DNA from: Aerococcus mictus
GTDB taxonomy: Bacteria > Bacillota > Bacilli > Lactobacillales > Aerococcaceae
Direction: 5' to 3'
NCBI RefSeq assembly: GCF_003286595.3
Contig: NZ_CP132985.1
Location: forward strand, 558,001-622,000
Length of the DNA stretch: 64,000 bases
Positions 8,780-17,680 of this stretch are shown in pieces. Made by a program: the position numbers and the translations under genes. Position 1 is the stretch's first letter, and the number at the start of each line of letters is the position of its first letter. The notes under the pieces are model-generated. The model was not told where the DNA came from, did not search any database, and was given only the letters and a program-made list of their open reading frames with translations.

Positions 8780-10240
8780 ATGACCAATTGGGTAAATATT
8801 TTAATTATTGCCATTATTTTAATTAATACGGTGTCGGCGATTTATACGGTTTTTCGCCAAGAGCGGCCAGTAGCGACGATTTGGGCTTGGTTACTTGTCC
8901 TAATCTTACTGCCGGGGCTAGGTTTTGTGATTTACTTTTTCTTGGGGAGAAAGATTTCTGATAAGCAGATCTTCCAATTGAATGAGAAGGAAGCTATGGG
9001 GATGACCACCCTAGTCAACAAAAACATTGATGACTCGGGCAAACAGCGTTTTATCTCTGACTATGATCCTGAACTGCAAGAATTAATTATCCTGCTTTAC
9101 CGCTCTAATTTTTCAATTTTAACCGCTAATAATGAGGTTGAAATCTTTGATGAGGGCAAGGAAAAAATTGAAGCCCTCTTAAAGGATATCGCGGCAGCCA
9201 AGCATCATATTCATATCCAATACTATATCCTTACTCCTGACGAGGTGGGTAACCGGGTCTTAGACGCCTTGACTAAAAAAGCCCAAGAGGGGGTTGAAGT
9301 CAGGCTCCTATATGATGCCCTAGGAAGTCGTCAATTAAAGGATAAGGATTTAGAAGCGCTGCGAGCAGCAGGGGGAGTGGCTTCGGCCTTCTTTGGTTAC
9401 TCGACCTGGATTCAAAATTTCCGTTTGAACTTCCGTAACCACCGCAAAATTGTTGTTATTGACGGGCGGGTTGGCTATATCGGCGGCTTTAATATTGCTA
9501 AGGAATATATCGGTAAGGGGCCCTTGGGCTACTGGCGCGACACCCATTTAAGGGTAGTTGGCGAGGCAGTTCAAGCCCTGCAAAGTCGTTTTGTGGTTGA
9601 CTGGTATGCGTCAACGGACGAGGATACTAGTCTCTTACTGGCTGAACCTGAATTGGCCCATGACTATTTCCCCTTATTCCCGGTTGAGGATAAAGTTCCT
9701 ATGCAAATTGTTTCCTCGGGACCTGAAGATGAAACCGACCAAATTAAGATGGGGTATTTGAAGATGATCACCATGGCCAGGTCACGGATTTACTTGCACA
9801 CGCCTTACTTTATTCCGGATTCACCGATTTTGGAGGCTTTGGAACTTGCCGCCCTGTCTGGTATTGAAGTCCATATCATGATCCCATGTAAGCCGGACCA
9901 CCCCTTTGTTTATCGGGCCACTGAATACTATAGTAAGGAAGTCTTAGCCTCTGGCGTTCATGTTCATCGCTATGACAAGGGCTTCCTGCATTCCAAGATG
10001 ATGATTGTGGATGACCGGATTGCCAGTGTGGGGACCGCCAACTTCGATATTCGATCTTTCCGCTTGAATTTTGAAGTGAACGCCTTTATCTATGATAAGA
10101 CGGTGGTGGCTGAATTGATTGCCCAATATGAACGTGACTTAGAGGATTCGACGCTTCTGACCCGAGAATACTTCGACAATCAATCCGGCTGGAAGAAGTT
10201 CAAACAAAAGGGCTCTCGCCTCTTAGCGCCGATTTTATAA
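8780..10240 (+). CDS. cls: Cardiolipin synthase
   Basis: A 486-residue phospholipase D-superfamily enzyme that joins two phosphatidylglycerol molecules to cardiolipin at the membrane. Two N-terminal transmembrane segments (about 5-60) precede a double PLD core. The two HKD motifs are HRKIVVIDGRVGYIGG and HSKMMIVDDRIASVGTANFD. The start is placed at ATG 8780 because a -10 element occupies 8743-8748; the usual length of this family supports this. It ends just before a long hairpin shared with the convergent YolD-like gene. Confidence 0.95.
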   Translation: MTNWVNILIIAIILINTVSAIYTVFRQERPVATIWAWLLVLILLPGLGFVIYFFLGRKISDKQIFQLNEKEAMGMTTLVNKNIDDSGKQRFISDYDPELQELIILLYRSNFSILTANNEVEIFDEGKEKIEALLKDIAAAKHHIHIQYYILTPDEVGNRVLDALTKKAQEGVEVRLLYDALGSRQLKDKDLEALRAAGGVASAFFGYSTWIQNFRLNFRNHRKIVVIDGRVGYIGGFNIAKEYIGKGPLGYWRDTHLRVVGEAVQALQSRFVVDWYASTDEDTSLLLAEPELAHDYFPLFPVEDKVPMQIVSSGPEDETDQIKMGYLKMITMARSRIYLHTPYFIPDSPILEALELAALSGIEVHIMIPCKPDHPFVYRATEYYSKEVLASGVHVHRYDKGFLHSKMMIVDDRIASVGTANFDIRSFRLNFEVNAFIYDKTVVAELIAQYERDLEDSTLLTREYFDNQSGWKKFKQKGSRLLAPIL

Positions 10241-10246
10241 AAATAA

Positions 10247-10325
10247 AAACCAGTTTACTCTCTGGGGGATTTCTTAGTGCTTCGCTTAGGAAGGACATCA
10301 AGAAAGTGAGTAAACTGGCTTTTTC
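10247..10325. terminator. Bidirectional hairpin between cls and the YolD-like gene
   Basis: AAACCAGTTTACTC (10247-10260) is exactly complementary to GAGTAAACTGGTTT-type sequence at 10308-10321 apart from one G-T pair. The 47-nt interior has a further TTTCTT/AAGAAA pairing. T-runs flank it on both strands. Confidence 0.7.
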
Positions 10326-10415
10326 ATAATTAAACGATGATTGAGAAGTTATTTTGGTGATGGTAGAAGTTTTTATTTAGTAAAGTGATTGAATCAGGAT
10401 GAATTAGTGCTGGCT

Positions 10416-10796
10416 CTAGGCATTGGGTTCCCAAATAGCTAAGATTTCTTGCTTAGGGATCATAAAGTTGACCTCGCTATCGACATCTTCAAAGATAACC
10501 ATTTGACTTTGGGGATGGGAAGAATATTTTTGAAAATAGCCAAAGAGGGTGTCTTTGGTATACATATTACCCATATTGCGTCTAACGGTAATGTAGACGG
10601 GAAGCTGTTGTTTTTGGTAATCCTTGATCTGACTGGATAGGGCATCATTTTCTGTAACTGGCTCGAGATCTTGAAGCTTTTCAGCGGGGTTTTTATTAAT
10701 GGACTGTAACGGTCTAGCGACGTTGGTCTGTGAACTTATCGGGATAATGTTATGAATTAAGCTATTCCATGAGAACGATTGACTTGGATTTTGCAT
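10416..10796 (-). CDS. YolD-like protein under apparent LexA control
   Basis: A 126-residue protein. Residues about 55-126 match the YolD-like pattern: a helix (SSQIKDYQKQQLPVYITVRR) followed by a small beta sheet ending in IPKQEILAIWE. YolD-like genes in Bacillus often accompany Y-family DNA polymerase genes and belong to the SOS response; no polymerase gene is adjacent here. The start ATG (10794-10796) has a perfect AAGGAGGG ribosome binding site. Upstream lies a consensus promoter with a perfect GAAC-N4-GTTC box in its spacer and another just downstream, so damage induction is likely. The first 50 residues are Asn/Gln/Ser-rich and unrecognised. Its molecular role is unknown. Confidence 0.7.
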   Translation of the reverse strand: MQNPSQSFSWNSLIHNIIPISSQTNVARPLQSINKNPAEKLQDLEPVTENDALSSQIKDYQKQQLPVYITVRRNMGNMYTKDTLFGYFQKYSSHPQSQMVIFEDVDSEVNFMIPKQEILAIWEPNA

Positions 10797-10834
10797 CTTA
10801 GACCCTCCTTAAATAATAAAAATAAACAATTTCA

Positions 10835-10846
10835 GAACGTTTGTTC
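10835..10846. promoter_or_regulatory. LexA (SOS) box 2
   Basis: GAACGTTTGTTC is a perfect match to the Bacillus-type GAAC-N4-GTTC operator. It lies just downstream of the -10 element of the YolD-like gene, over the expected transcription start region. Confidence 0.8.
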
Positions 10847-10858
10847 TAACTGATTTAT

Positions 10859-10887
10859 AGTATAGCGAACGTTCGTTCTAGTGTCAA
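10859..10887 (-). promoter_or_regulatory. Promoter of the YolD-like gene
   Basis: On the minus strand: TTGACA (10887-10882), 17-bp spacer, TATACT (10864-10859). A perfect SOS box fills most of the spacer. Confidence 0.85.
10867..10878. promoter_or_regulatory. LexA (SOS) box 1, in the promoter spacer
   Basis: GAACGTTCGTTC is a perfect GAAC-N4-GTTC operator lying entirely between the -35 and -10 elements. A repressor bound there would block RNA polymerase. Confidence 0.85.
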
Positions 10888-10896
10888 GTGAAATTC

Positions 10897-10908
10897 GAAC
10901 AGATGTTT
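10897..10908. promoter_or_regulatory. Degenerate third SOS-like box
   Basis: GAACAGATGTTT matches the GAAC-N4-GTTC operator except for the last base. It lies upstream of the -35 element. Confidence 0.35.
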
Positions 10909-11771
<863 letters not shown>

Positions 11772-11773
11772 TT

Positions 11774-11998
11774 ATGATTATTTATCCATCGATTGATTCT
11801 TTGTTAAAGCAAGTAAATTCTAAATATTCTCTGTGTACCATTGCCGCTAAACGGGCCCACGAACTTCAAGAAAACCAAAATCCGATGTTAACAGACTATC
11901 ATTCTCCTAAGTATGTTGGCCAAGCCTTAGAAGAGATTAATTCCGGTGACTTAGGCATTGATCCAGATTCTTTAGCTAAGGACGAAAGCCTTAACTAA
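11774..11998 (+). CDS. rpoZ: DNA-directed RNA polymerase omega subunit
   Basis: A 74-residue omega subunit that assists folding and assembly of the beta' subunit. The conserved N-terminal [21 protein letters not shown] and GQALEEI segments are present. It follows gmk immediately and is closed by a strong terminator. Slightly acidic, short C-terminal tail. Confidence 0.95.
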   Translation: MIIYPSIDSLLKQVNSKYSLCTIAAKRAHELQENQNPMLTDYHSPKYVGQALEEINSGDLGIDPDSLAKDESLN

Positions 11999-12002
11999 TA
12001 AT

Positions 12003-12047
12003 AAGCACGAACAAAGATCGGTTAGCCGGTCTTTTTTTCGTGCTTTG
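12003..12047 (+). terminator. Rho-independent terminator after rpoZ
   Basis: Outer AAGCACGA / TCGTGCTT stem around AAAGATCGG TTAG CCGGTCTTTTTTT. Confidence 0.9.
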
Positions 12048-12062
12048 GAAAACTAGAGATAG

Positions 12063-12091
12063 TTGGAAGCTGATTTAAGTTTTAGTACAAT
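12063..12091 (+). promoter_or_regulatory. Promoter for priA operon
   Basis: TTGGAA (12063-12068), 17-bp spacer, TACAAT (12086-12091). It overlaps the longest possible priA reading frame and so excludes the upstream start. Confidence 0.65.
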
Positions 12092-12122
12092 AGATAGAGA
12101 AATAGCGGAAAGGAGAATGGAT

Positions 12123-14555
12123 ATGGTCACAGAAAAGACAAGAGCCCCCCGTTTTGCCCGGGTCATTGTTGATGTTCCTACCATGCAGACTGACCATCCC
12201 TATGATTATTATATTCCCGACCGCTATCAGGACTTGATTCAGGTGGGGATGCGCGTCCAAGTTCCCTTTGGTGTCCGCCAGGTACTGGCCTATGTGGTGG
12301 AATTAACCGCGACCAGTGAATTTGAAGGTGAACTTAAAGAAATCACTAGCCTGCTTGATGACCAAGCGGTTTTAACTCCGGAAATGTTGAATCTGGGTCG
12401 AGATATGGCCGAGCATTTGTTTTCTTATGTGGTGACTTGTTACCAAACCATGCTGCCCCGCTTGTTAAAGGTGGACTACCATAAGTACTTCGTCCCTAGT
12501 GAGACATTGACTTACCAACACCGGCAAAGCTACTTTGAAGACCAGGAAGAAGTCTCCTGGGAGGTGGCAGAAGAAGCCGGGCAGTTAAAAGACTTGCTAG
12601 CTTTAAAAGAGGCAGGCGAGGTCAGCCTTGACTACCGGGTTGCTGACCGCAAACATTATAAAACTGAAAAATGGATCCAACCCTTGATGGATGCAGAACA
12701 ATTAGAACAGGAGCGCGACCAACTTAGAAAAACCGCTAAAAAGCAGATCTTACTCTGTGAAGTGCTCATGGAACTTGAAGGCCGGCGGGTGAGCGTCAAA
12801 TGGTTGCGGGAGAATTATGATCTCTCCTTACAAACTATCCGCCGTGGGCAAGATTTCGGTTGGTTAAAGTTATTTGAAGTCGAAGTCAACCGTGATCCCT
12901 ATGCCGACCGCTATCAAGAGCGAACCCAAGATAAGCCCTTAACCGATGACCAAAGTCAGGTTTACCAAGAAGTCAAACAGGCGATCAGTGACCAAGTTAA
13001 TGACACCTATCTCTTGCAAGGAGTGACGGGTAGTGGGAAGACAGAAGTTTACCTGCAATTAATCCGCCAAGCCCTCGATCAAGGGCAAAATGCCATTTTA
13101 TTGGTACCAGAAATTGCCTTGACTCCACAAATGGTGGCCCAGTTGAAGGGGCGCTTTGGAGATTTGGTCGCTGTTCTTCACAGTCAATTAAGCGTTGGCG
13201 AGCATTTTGATGAATGGCGGAAGATGCGCAGAGGAGATGCTCGGGTAGTCGTGGGTGCTCGGTCATCGATCTTTGCCCCCATTGATAATATTGGCATCAT
13301 CATTATTGATGAGGAACATGAGACCACTTATAAACAAGAGGAAGCCCCGCGCTACCATGCCCGGGATGTGGCCAAGTGGCGGGCGTCTTATCATTCCTGT
13401 CCCTTACTCTTAGGGTCAGCAACACCCGCCTTAGAAAGCCGGGCCCGGGCCCAAAATGGGGTCTACCACTTGCTTAGTCTCCCTGGACGGATTAACGGTA
13501 AGGCTTTACCAGCTGTTGACTTGATCGATATGCGGGAAGAGTTTAAGCATAAAAATTACTACCAATTCTCCCGCTCACTCAAAGAAGCCATCGATCAAAC
13601 CTTAAGCCAGGGCCAACAAGTGGCCCTCATGCTTAATCGGCGGGGCTATGCTAATTATGTCATGTGTCGGGATTGTGGCTATGTTTTTCAATGTCAAAAT
13701 TGTGATGTTTCCCTAACCTATCATTATAGTGATCGCAGTTTACAGTGCCATTATTGTGGCTATAGCCGGCCCTATCCCCAAGTCTGCCCCCTCTGCCAAG
13801 GCCAACACTTACGTCCCTTTGGCAGCGGCACGGAAAAGGTTGAAGAAGAGATTTACCAACTCTTTCCTGGCAAGCACTTGGTCAGGATGGATAATGATAC
13901 CACCCGTAAAAAGGGCGCCCATGAGCGTTTGTTAGCCAAAGTGGCAAGTGGCGAGGCGGATATTTTGCTGGGAACGCAAATGATTGCTAAGGGGCTAGAT
14001 TTCCCTAATATTACCCTAGTGGGAGTGATCAATGCGGATACCTCCCTCTACCTGCCTGATTTCCGGGCTTCAGAGCGGACCTTTCAGCTCTTAACCCAGG
14101 TGAGTGGCCGAGCCGGTCGGGGTGACTTGGAAGGGCGGGTCATGATTCAAACCTTTAATCCAGACCACTATGCCCTACAACTCGCTAAGCACCACGATTA
14201 TGACCGCTTCTACCAAAAGGAAATGACCTACCGTAAACTCAATCATTATTCCCCTTATTTCTATACCATCAGGTTATCTATCTCACACTTTAATGAAAAA
14301 GATGCCCTAAAAGCGGCCTTAACCTTGGCTACTTTACTGCGTGAACGCAGCCAGGGCAGTAAAGACTATGTCATTGGCCCCAGTCAAAATGCCATTTCTC
14401 GGATTAAAAACCGTTATTATTATCAAATTTTGTACCAGTACCGCAATCAAGCACACATTCAGCCCCTATTCCAAGAAATCCGTGACTTGGCTCAAGACTG
14501 GAGTAAAAAGAAACTCTATGTCTCTATTGATGTCGAGCCTTTATCTTTCTTATAG
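12123..14555 (+). CDS. priA: Primosomal protein N' (replication restart helicase)
   Basis: An 810-residue PriA, which reloads the replisome at stalled forks. It has an N-terminal DNA-binding domain (about 1-200), Walker A GVTGSGKTE, the DEEH box (IIIDEEHETTYKQEEAPRY region), and a zinc-binding region with paired cysteines (CRDCG, CQNCD, CHYCG, CPLCQG) inserted before the second helicase half (SGRAGRG). The ATG at 12123 sits 8 nt from AAGGAG; the ATG two codons earlier is too close to it. fmt follows at 44 bp and is probably in the same operon. Confidence 0.96.
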   Translation: MVTEKTRAPRFARVIVDVPTMQTDHPYDYYIPDRYQDLIQVGMRVQVPFGVRQVLAYVVELTATSEFEGELKEITSLLDDQAVLTPEMLNLGRDMAEHLFSYVVTCYQTMLPRLLKVDYHKYFVPSETLTYQHRQSYFEDQEEVSWEVAEEAGQLKDLLALKEAGEVSLDYRVADRKHYKTEKWIQPLMDAEQLEQERDQLRKTAKKQILLCEVLMELEGRRVSVKWLRENYDLSLQTIRRGQDFGWLKLFEVEVNRDPYADRYQERTQDKPLTDDQSQVYQEVKQAISDQVNDTYLLQGVTGSGKTEVYLQLIRQALDQGQNAILLVPEIALTPQMVAQLKGRFGDLVAVLHSQLSVGEHFDEWRKMRRGDARVVVGARSSIFAPIDNIGIIIIDEEHETTYKQEEAPRYHARDVAKWRASYHSCPLLLGSATPALESRARAQNGVYHLLSLPGRINGKALPAVDLIDMREEFKHKNYYQFSRSLKEAIDQTLSQGQQVALMLNRRGYANYVMCRDCGYVFQCQNCDVSLTYHYSDRSLQCHYCGYSRPYPQVCPLCQGQHLRPFGSGTEKVEEEIYQLFPGKHLVRMDNDTTRKKGAHERLLAKVASGEADILLGTQMIAKGLDFPNITLVGVINADTSLYLPDFRASERTFQLLTQVSGRAGRGDLEGRVMIQTFNPDHYALQLAKHHDYDRFYQKEMTYRKLNHYSPYFYTIRLSISHFNEKDALKAALTLATLLRERSQGSKDYVIGPSQNAISRIKNRYYYQILYQYRNQAHIQPLFQEIRDLAQDWSKKKLYVSIDVEPLSFL

Positions 14556-14599
14556 GAAAACAGGGGATAGGAATTGCACTGAGGAGGAAGTTATTCATT

Positions 14600-15556
14600 A
14601 TGAAAAAAATTGTATTTATGGGGACGCCAGAATTTTCGGTGAAGAGTCTACAGGCCTTAATTGACCACCCTGACTATGAAGTGAGCGCCGTGGTTACCCA
14701 GCCTGACCGACCCGTGGGACGGAAACACCGCCTCCAAGCCTCAGCGGTTAAAGAAGCCGCCCAAGCAGCTGATATTCCCGTTTACCAACCTGAAAAAATC
14801 AGTCAAGACCAAGAGCTCGACCAACTACTCAGTCAGGGGGATATCGATTTAATCGTGACGGCTGCTTACGGGCAATTTTTACCCGAGCGTTTATTGAATT
14901 ATCCTAAATACGGAGCCATTAATGTTCATGCCAGCCTCCTACCCAAGTACCGGGGTGGGGCACCCGTCCACTACGCCATCTGGAAGGGAGAAAAGGAGAC
15001 CGGGATAAGTATTATTCGTATGGTTAAGAAAATGGACGCTGGAGCAATTCTAAAACAAGCGGCTATTCCTATTGATGACCAAGTCACCGTTGCGGAAATG
15101 TTTGACCGCTTGAGTGAACTGGGGAGTCAAGTATTGCTAGAAACCTTACCCGCTCTCTTTAATGGGACAGTGACTGAGACTCCTCAAAATGAAGCGGAAG
15201 CGACTTTTTCACCTAATATCACCCGAGAAGAGGAACGAATCAACTGGGACAATACTGCCCAAGAAATCCATAACCAAGTTCGGGCCTTTAATAGCTGGCC
15301 GGTGGCTCACACTTTCTTTGATGATAAACGCTGGAAGATCTGGGCAACTGAAGTGCTTCAAGACCAAGAAACTGACCAAGTCCCAGGGACAGTGATCGCT
15401 ATTGACAAGAAACCGGCCCGTTTCCTAGTGGCTTGCGGAGAGGGAACCGTTTTAGCTATTACTGAAATCCAACCAGCAGGGAAGAAGGCCATGGATATTA
15501 CGAGTTTTATTAATGGAGGAGCGGGTCAAATTGAAGTCGGCGACACATTCCAATAA
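14600..15556 (+). CDS. fmt: Methionyl-tRNA formyltransferase
   Basis: A 318-residue enzyme that formylates initiator Met-tRNA using 10-formyl-tetrahydrofolate. The catalytic domain carries INVHASLLPKYRGGAPVHYAIW with the conserved SLLPKYRGGAP core, and the C-terminal OB domain follows a linker near residue 205. Full length. It overlaps the 5' end of rsmB by 26 nt, an arrangement common in Firmicutes. Confidence 0.97.
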   Translation: MKKIVFMGTPEFSVKSLQALIDHPDYEVSAVVTQPDRPVGRKHRLQASAVKEAAQAADIPVYQPEKISQDQELDQLLSQGDIDLIVTAAYGQFLPERLLNYPKYGAINVHASLLPKYRGGAPVHYAIWKGEKETGISIIRMVKKMDAGAILKQAAIPIDDQVTVAEMFDRLSELGSQVLLETLPALFNGTVTETPQNEAEATFSPNITREEERINWDNTAQEIHNQVRAFNSWPVAHTFFDDKRWKIWATEVLQDQETDQVPGTVIAIDKKPARFLVACGEGTVLAITEIQPAGKKAMDITSFINGGAGQIEVGDTFQ

Positions 15557-16925
15557 ACCCTCAGGACTCAAAGCTAGCGCCCGCTACCAGGCTATGGAAA
15601 CCCTAAGCCTAGTCTATAAGGGCGAGGCCTTTGTTAACCAAGAAGTCAATCAGGTGCTCAGCCACAGTCGGGTAGGAGACTCGGACCGAGATCTCTATAC
15701 CCGGCTAGTTTACGGGAGTCTGCAATTCCATTGGACCCTCCAAGAACTCTTAAAACAGGTATTGAAACGCTATAAGCGGACCAAGAAGTGGTTGCTGGCT
15801 TTACTCGAATTATCAGCCTACCAGCATTATTATCTCGATGCCGTTCCTGACCACGCCATTGTGGACGAAGCCGTACGCATCGCTAAGAAGCGCGGTAACC
15901 AGACCCTGGGACGTTTTACCAATGGGACCCTGCGTAACCTCTTCCGAACCTATCCGACCATCGAGGACTTTATTAGCCAGCAGGCAAGCGACCAGGCCTA
16001 TGTTCTTTCCTTAGAGACTAGCTTGCCAGTAGAATGGGTGAATTATTTTGCCCAACGTTTCGGTATGGAAACCACCCAGCAAATTGCCCAAGCCATGGTA
16101 GAACCGGCCCAGGTTAATGTGCGAATTAGTCGAGATTATTGGCAGGACCAGGATAAAATTAGTCAGATTTTAGCCGATCAAGGTTTTCCTAACCAAAGCA
16201 GTCAGATAGCTCCCCACCAGCTAAAAGTTAAATCCGGTAATCCAGCCCAATCTGAACTCTTTGAGAAGGGAGTTATTACCATTCAAGATGAGGCTGCCAG
16301 CCTGGCCGTCGACATCTTGAATCCCAAAGCTGGCGACCGGGTCCTAGATGCCTGTGCGGCACCCGGGGGCAAGACGGTCCAATTAGCTGAATATGTGGGC
16401 GAAAGGGGCCAGGTCTTAGCCTTTGATATTGCAGAGAATAAATTACCCTTAATTGCTGATAATGTTAAACGCATGCATGTCGATAGTCAGGTAAGTATCC
16501 AACAAGGAGATGCCAGTCAACTCGGAGAACAATTTCCAGCGGAAAGCTTTGACGGGATTTTAGTTGACGCTCCCTGTTCAGGCGTGGGTCTCTTCCGGCG
16601 CAAACCGGATACCAAGTTAAACAAGGATTTTCAAGATCTAAAGAATTTGCAAAAAATTCAATTAGAAATCTTAAATAATGTCAGTCCCCTACTAAAAAAG
16701 GCTGGTCGCTTGGTCTATAGTACCTGTACAATAACAGCAGAAGAGAACTGGCAAGTGGTCGAAGAATTTCTAGCGACTCACCCAGACTTCGCCCTCAAAG
16801 CCATTGGGCCTGAGTGGCAGAAAGTCTTAAAACCCTCTTTGATCAATGCTGCTTGCCTGGAAATCTTACCACATCATTTTAATAGCGATGGCTTTTTTGT
16901 CGCTTTATTAGAAAAACAAAGTTAG
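15531..16925 (+). CDS. rsmB: 16S rRNA (cytosine-967-C5)-methyltransferase
   Basis: A 464-residue methyltransferase that makes m5C967 in 16S rRNA. It has an N-terminal NusB-like RNA-binding domain (about 10-150) and a C-terminal Rossmann domain with the SAM motif DACAAPGGKT and the catalytic cysteine motifs DAPCSGVG and YSTCTI. I place the start at TTG 15531, about 9 nt after GGAGGAG (15515-15521); the ATG at 15513 overlaps that site. It begins inside fmt and ends 11 bp before prpC. Confidence 0.93.
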   Translation: MKSATHSNKPSGLKASARYQAMETLSLVYKGEAFVNQEVNQVLSHSRVGDSDRDLYTRLVYGSLQFHWTLQELLKQVLKRYKRTKKWLLALLELSAYQHYYLDAVPDHAIVDEAVRIAKKRGNQTLGRFTNGTLRNLFRTYPTIEDFISQQASDQAYVLSLETSLPVEWVNYFAQRFGMETTQQIAQAMVEPAQVNVRISRDYWQDQDKISQILADQGFPNQSSQIAPHQLKVKSGNPAQSELFEKGVITIQDEAASLAVDILNPKAGDRVLDACAAPGGKTVQLAEYVGERGQVLAFDIAENKLPLIADNVKRMHVDSQVSIQQGDASQLGEQFPAESFDGILVDAPCSGVGLFRRKPDTKLNKDFQDLKNLQKIQLEILNNVSPLLKKAGRLVYSTCTITAEENWQVVEEFLATHPDFALKAIGPEWQKVLKPSLINAACLEILPHHFNSDGFFVALLEKQS

Positions 16926-16936
16926 GAGCAATTACT

Positions 16937-17680
16937 ATGGAAGTTAGTCAGTTGACCGATACTGGTCAAATTAGAAGCTCAAATCAAGACCAAGTAGGGG
17001 TTTTTTATAATCAAGCCGAGCAGGCCCTACTCCTGCTCTGTGACGGTATGGGCGGTCATAATGCTGGGGATGTAGCCAGTGAAATGGCCCTCTATGCAGT
17101 TGGCCATGCCTGGGAGGAGTCTCCTAAGACCGATACGGAAGCGGTTCAAACTTGGTTAGAAGATAATATTGTTTCTGCTAATGACCGGGTTTTACAAGCT
17201 TCAGAAAAATATAATGATTTGTCAGGCATGGGAACCACTATTGTGGGGATTGCGATTATTGAAGGCAAGGGGATTGTAGCCCATGTGGGCGATAGTCGGG
17301 CTTATTGCTACGATGGTGAGATCTTGAAGCCTTTGACTCGCGACCATTCCTTTGTCCAAGAACTCTTAGATATGAACATGATTACTCCATCTGAAGCCCA
17401 AAACCACCCGCAAAAGAATATTGTGACTCAGACGGTGGGGGTAAGCGAAGATATCAAGGTGGATATTTCGGTGTTTGCCTTAGAGGCTCAGACCATGCTC
17501 TTACTCTGTTCAGATGGCTTAACCGATATGCTGACTGATGACGATATCGGTCAGATTATCGCTAGCGATGAAGATGTTAATCAGGCGGCTCAGGCCTTAA
17601 TCGCTGCAGCTAACCAAGCTGGAGGCCGGGATAATATTTCGGTGGTCCTCGCCAGGATTGAGGGAGGGGATGTGTCATGA
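16937..17680 (+). CDS. prpC: PP2C-type Ser/Thr protein phosphatase
   Basis: A 247-residue PPM/PP2C phosphatase (Stp/PrpC), manganese-dependent, that removes phosphate from substrates of the partner kinase. Metal-binding motifs are visible: DGMGGHNAGDVAS, GDSRAY, CSDGLTD and GGRDNIS. It overlaps the kinase gene start by 4 nt (ATGA), the classic coupled phosphatase-kinase pair. Confidence 0.96.
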   Translation: MEVSQLTDTGQIRSSNQDQVGVFYNQAEQALLLLCDGMGGHNAGDVASEMALYAVGHAWEESPKTDTEAVQTWLEDNIVSANDRVLQASEKYNDLSGMGTTIVGIAIIEGKGIVAHVGDSRAYCYDGEILKPLTRDHSFVQELLDMNMITPSEAQNHPQKNIVTQTVGVSEDIKVDISVFALEAQTMLLLCSDGLTDMLTDDDIGQIIASDEDVNQAAQALIAAANQAGGRDNISVVLARIEGGDVS

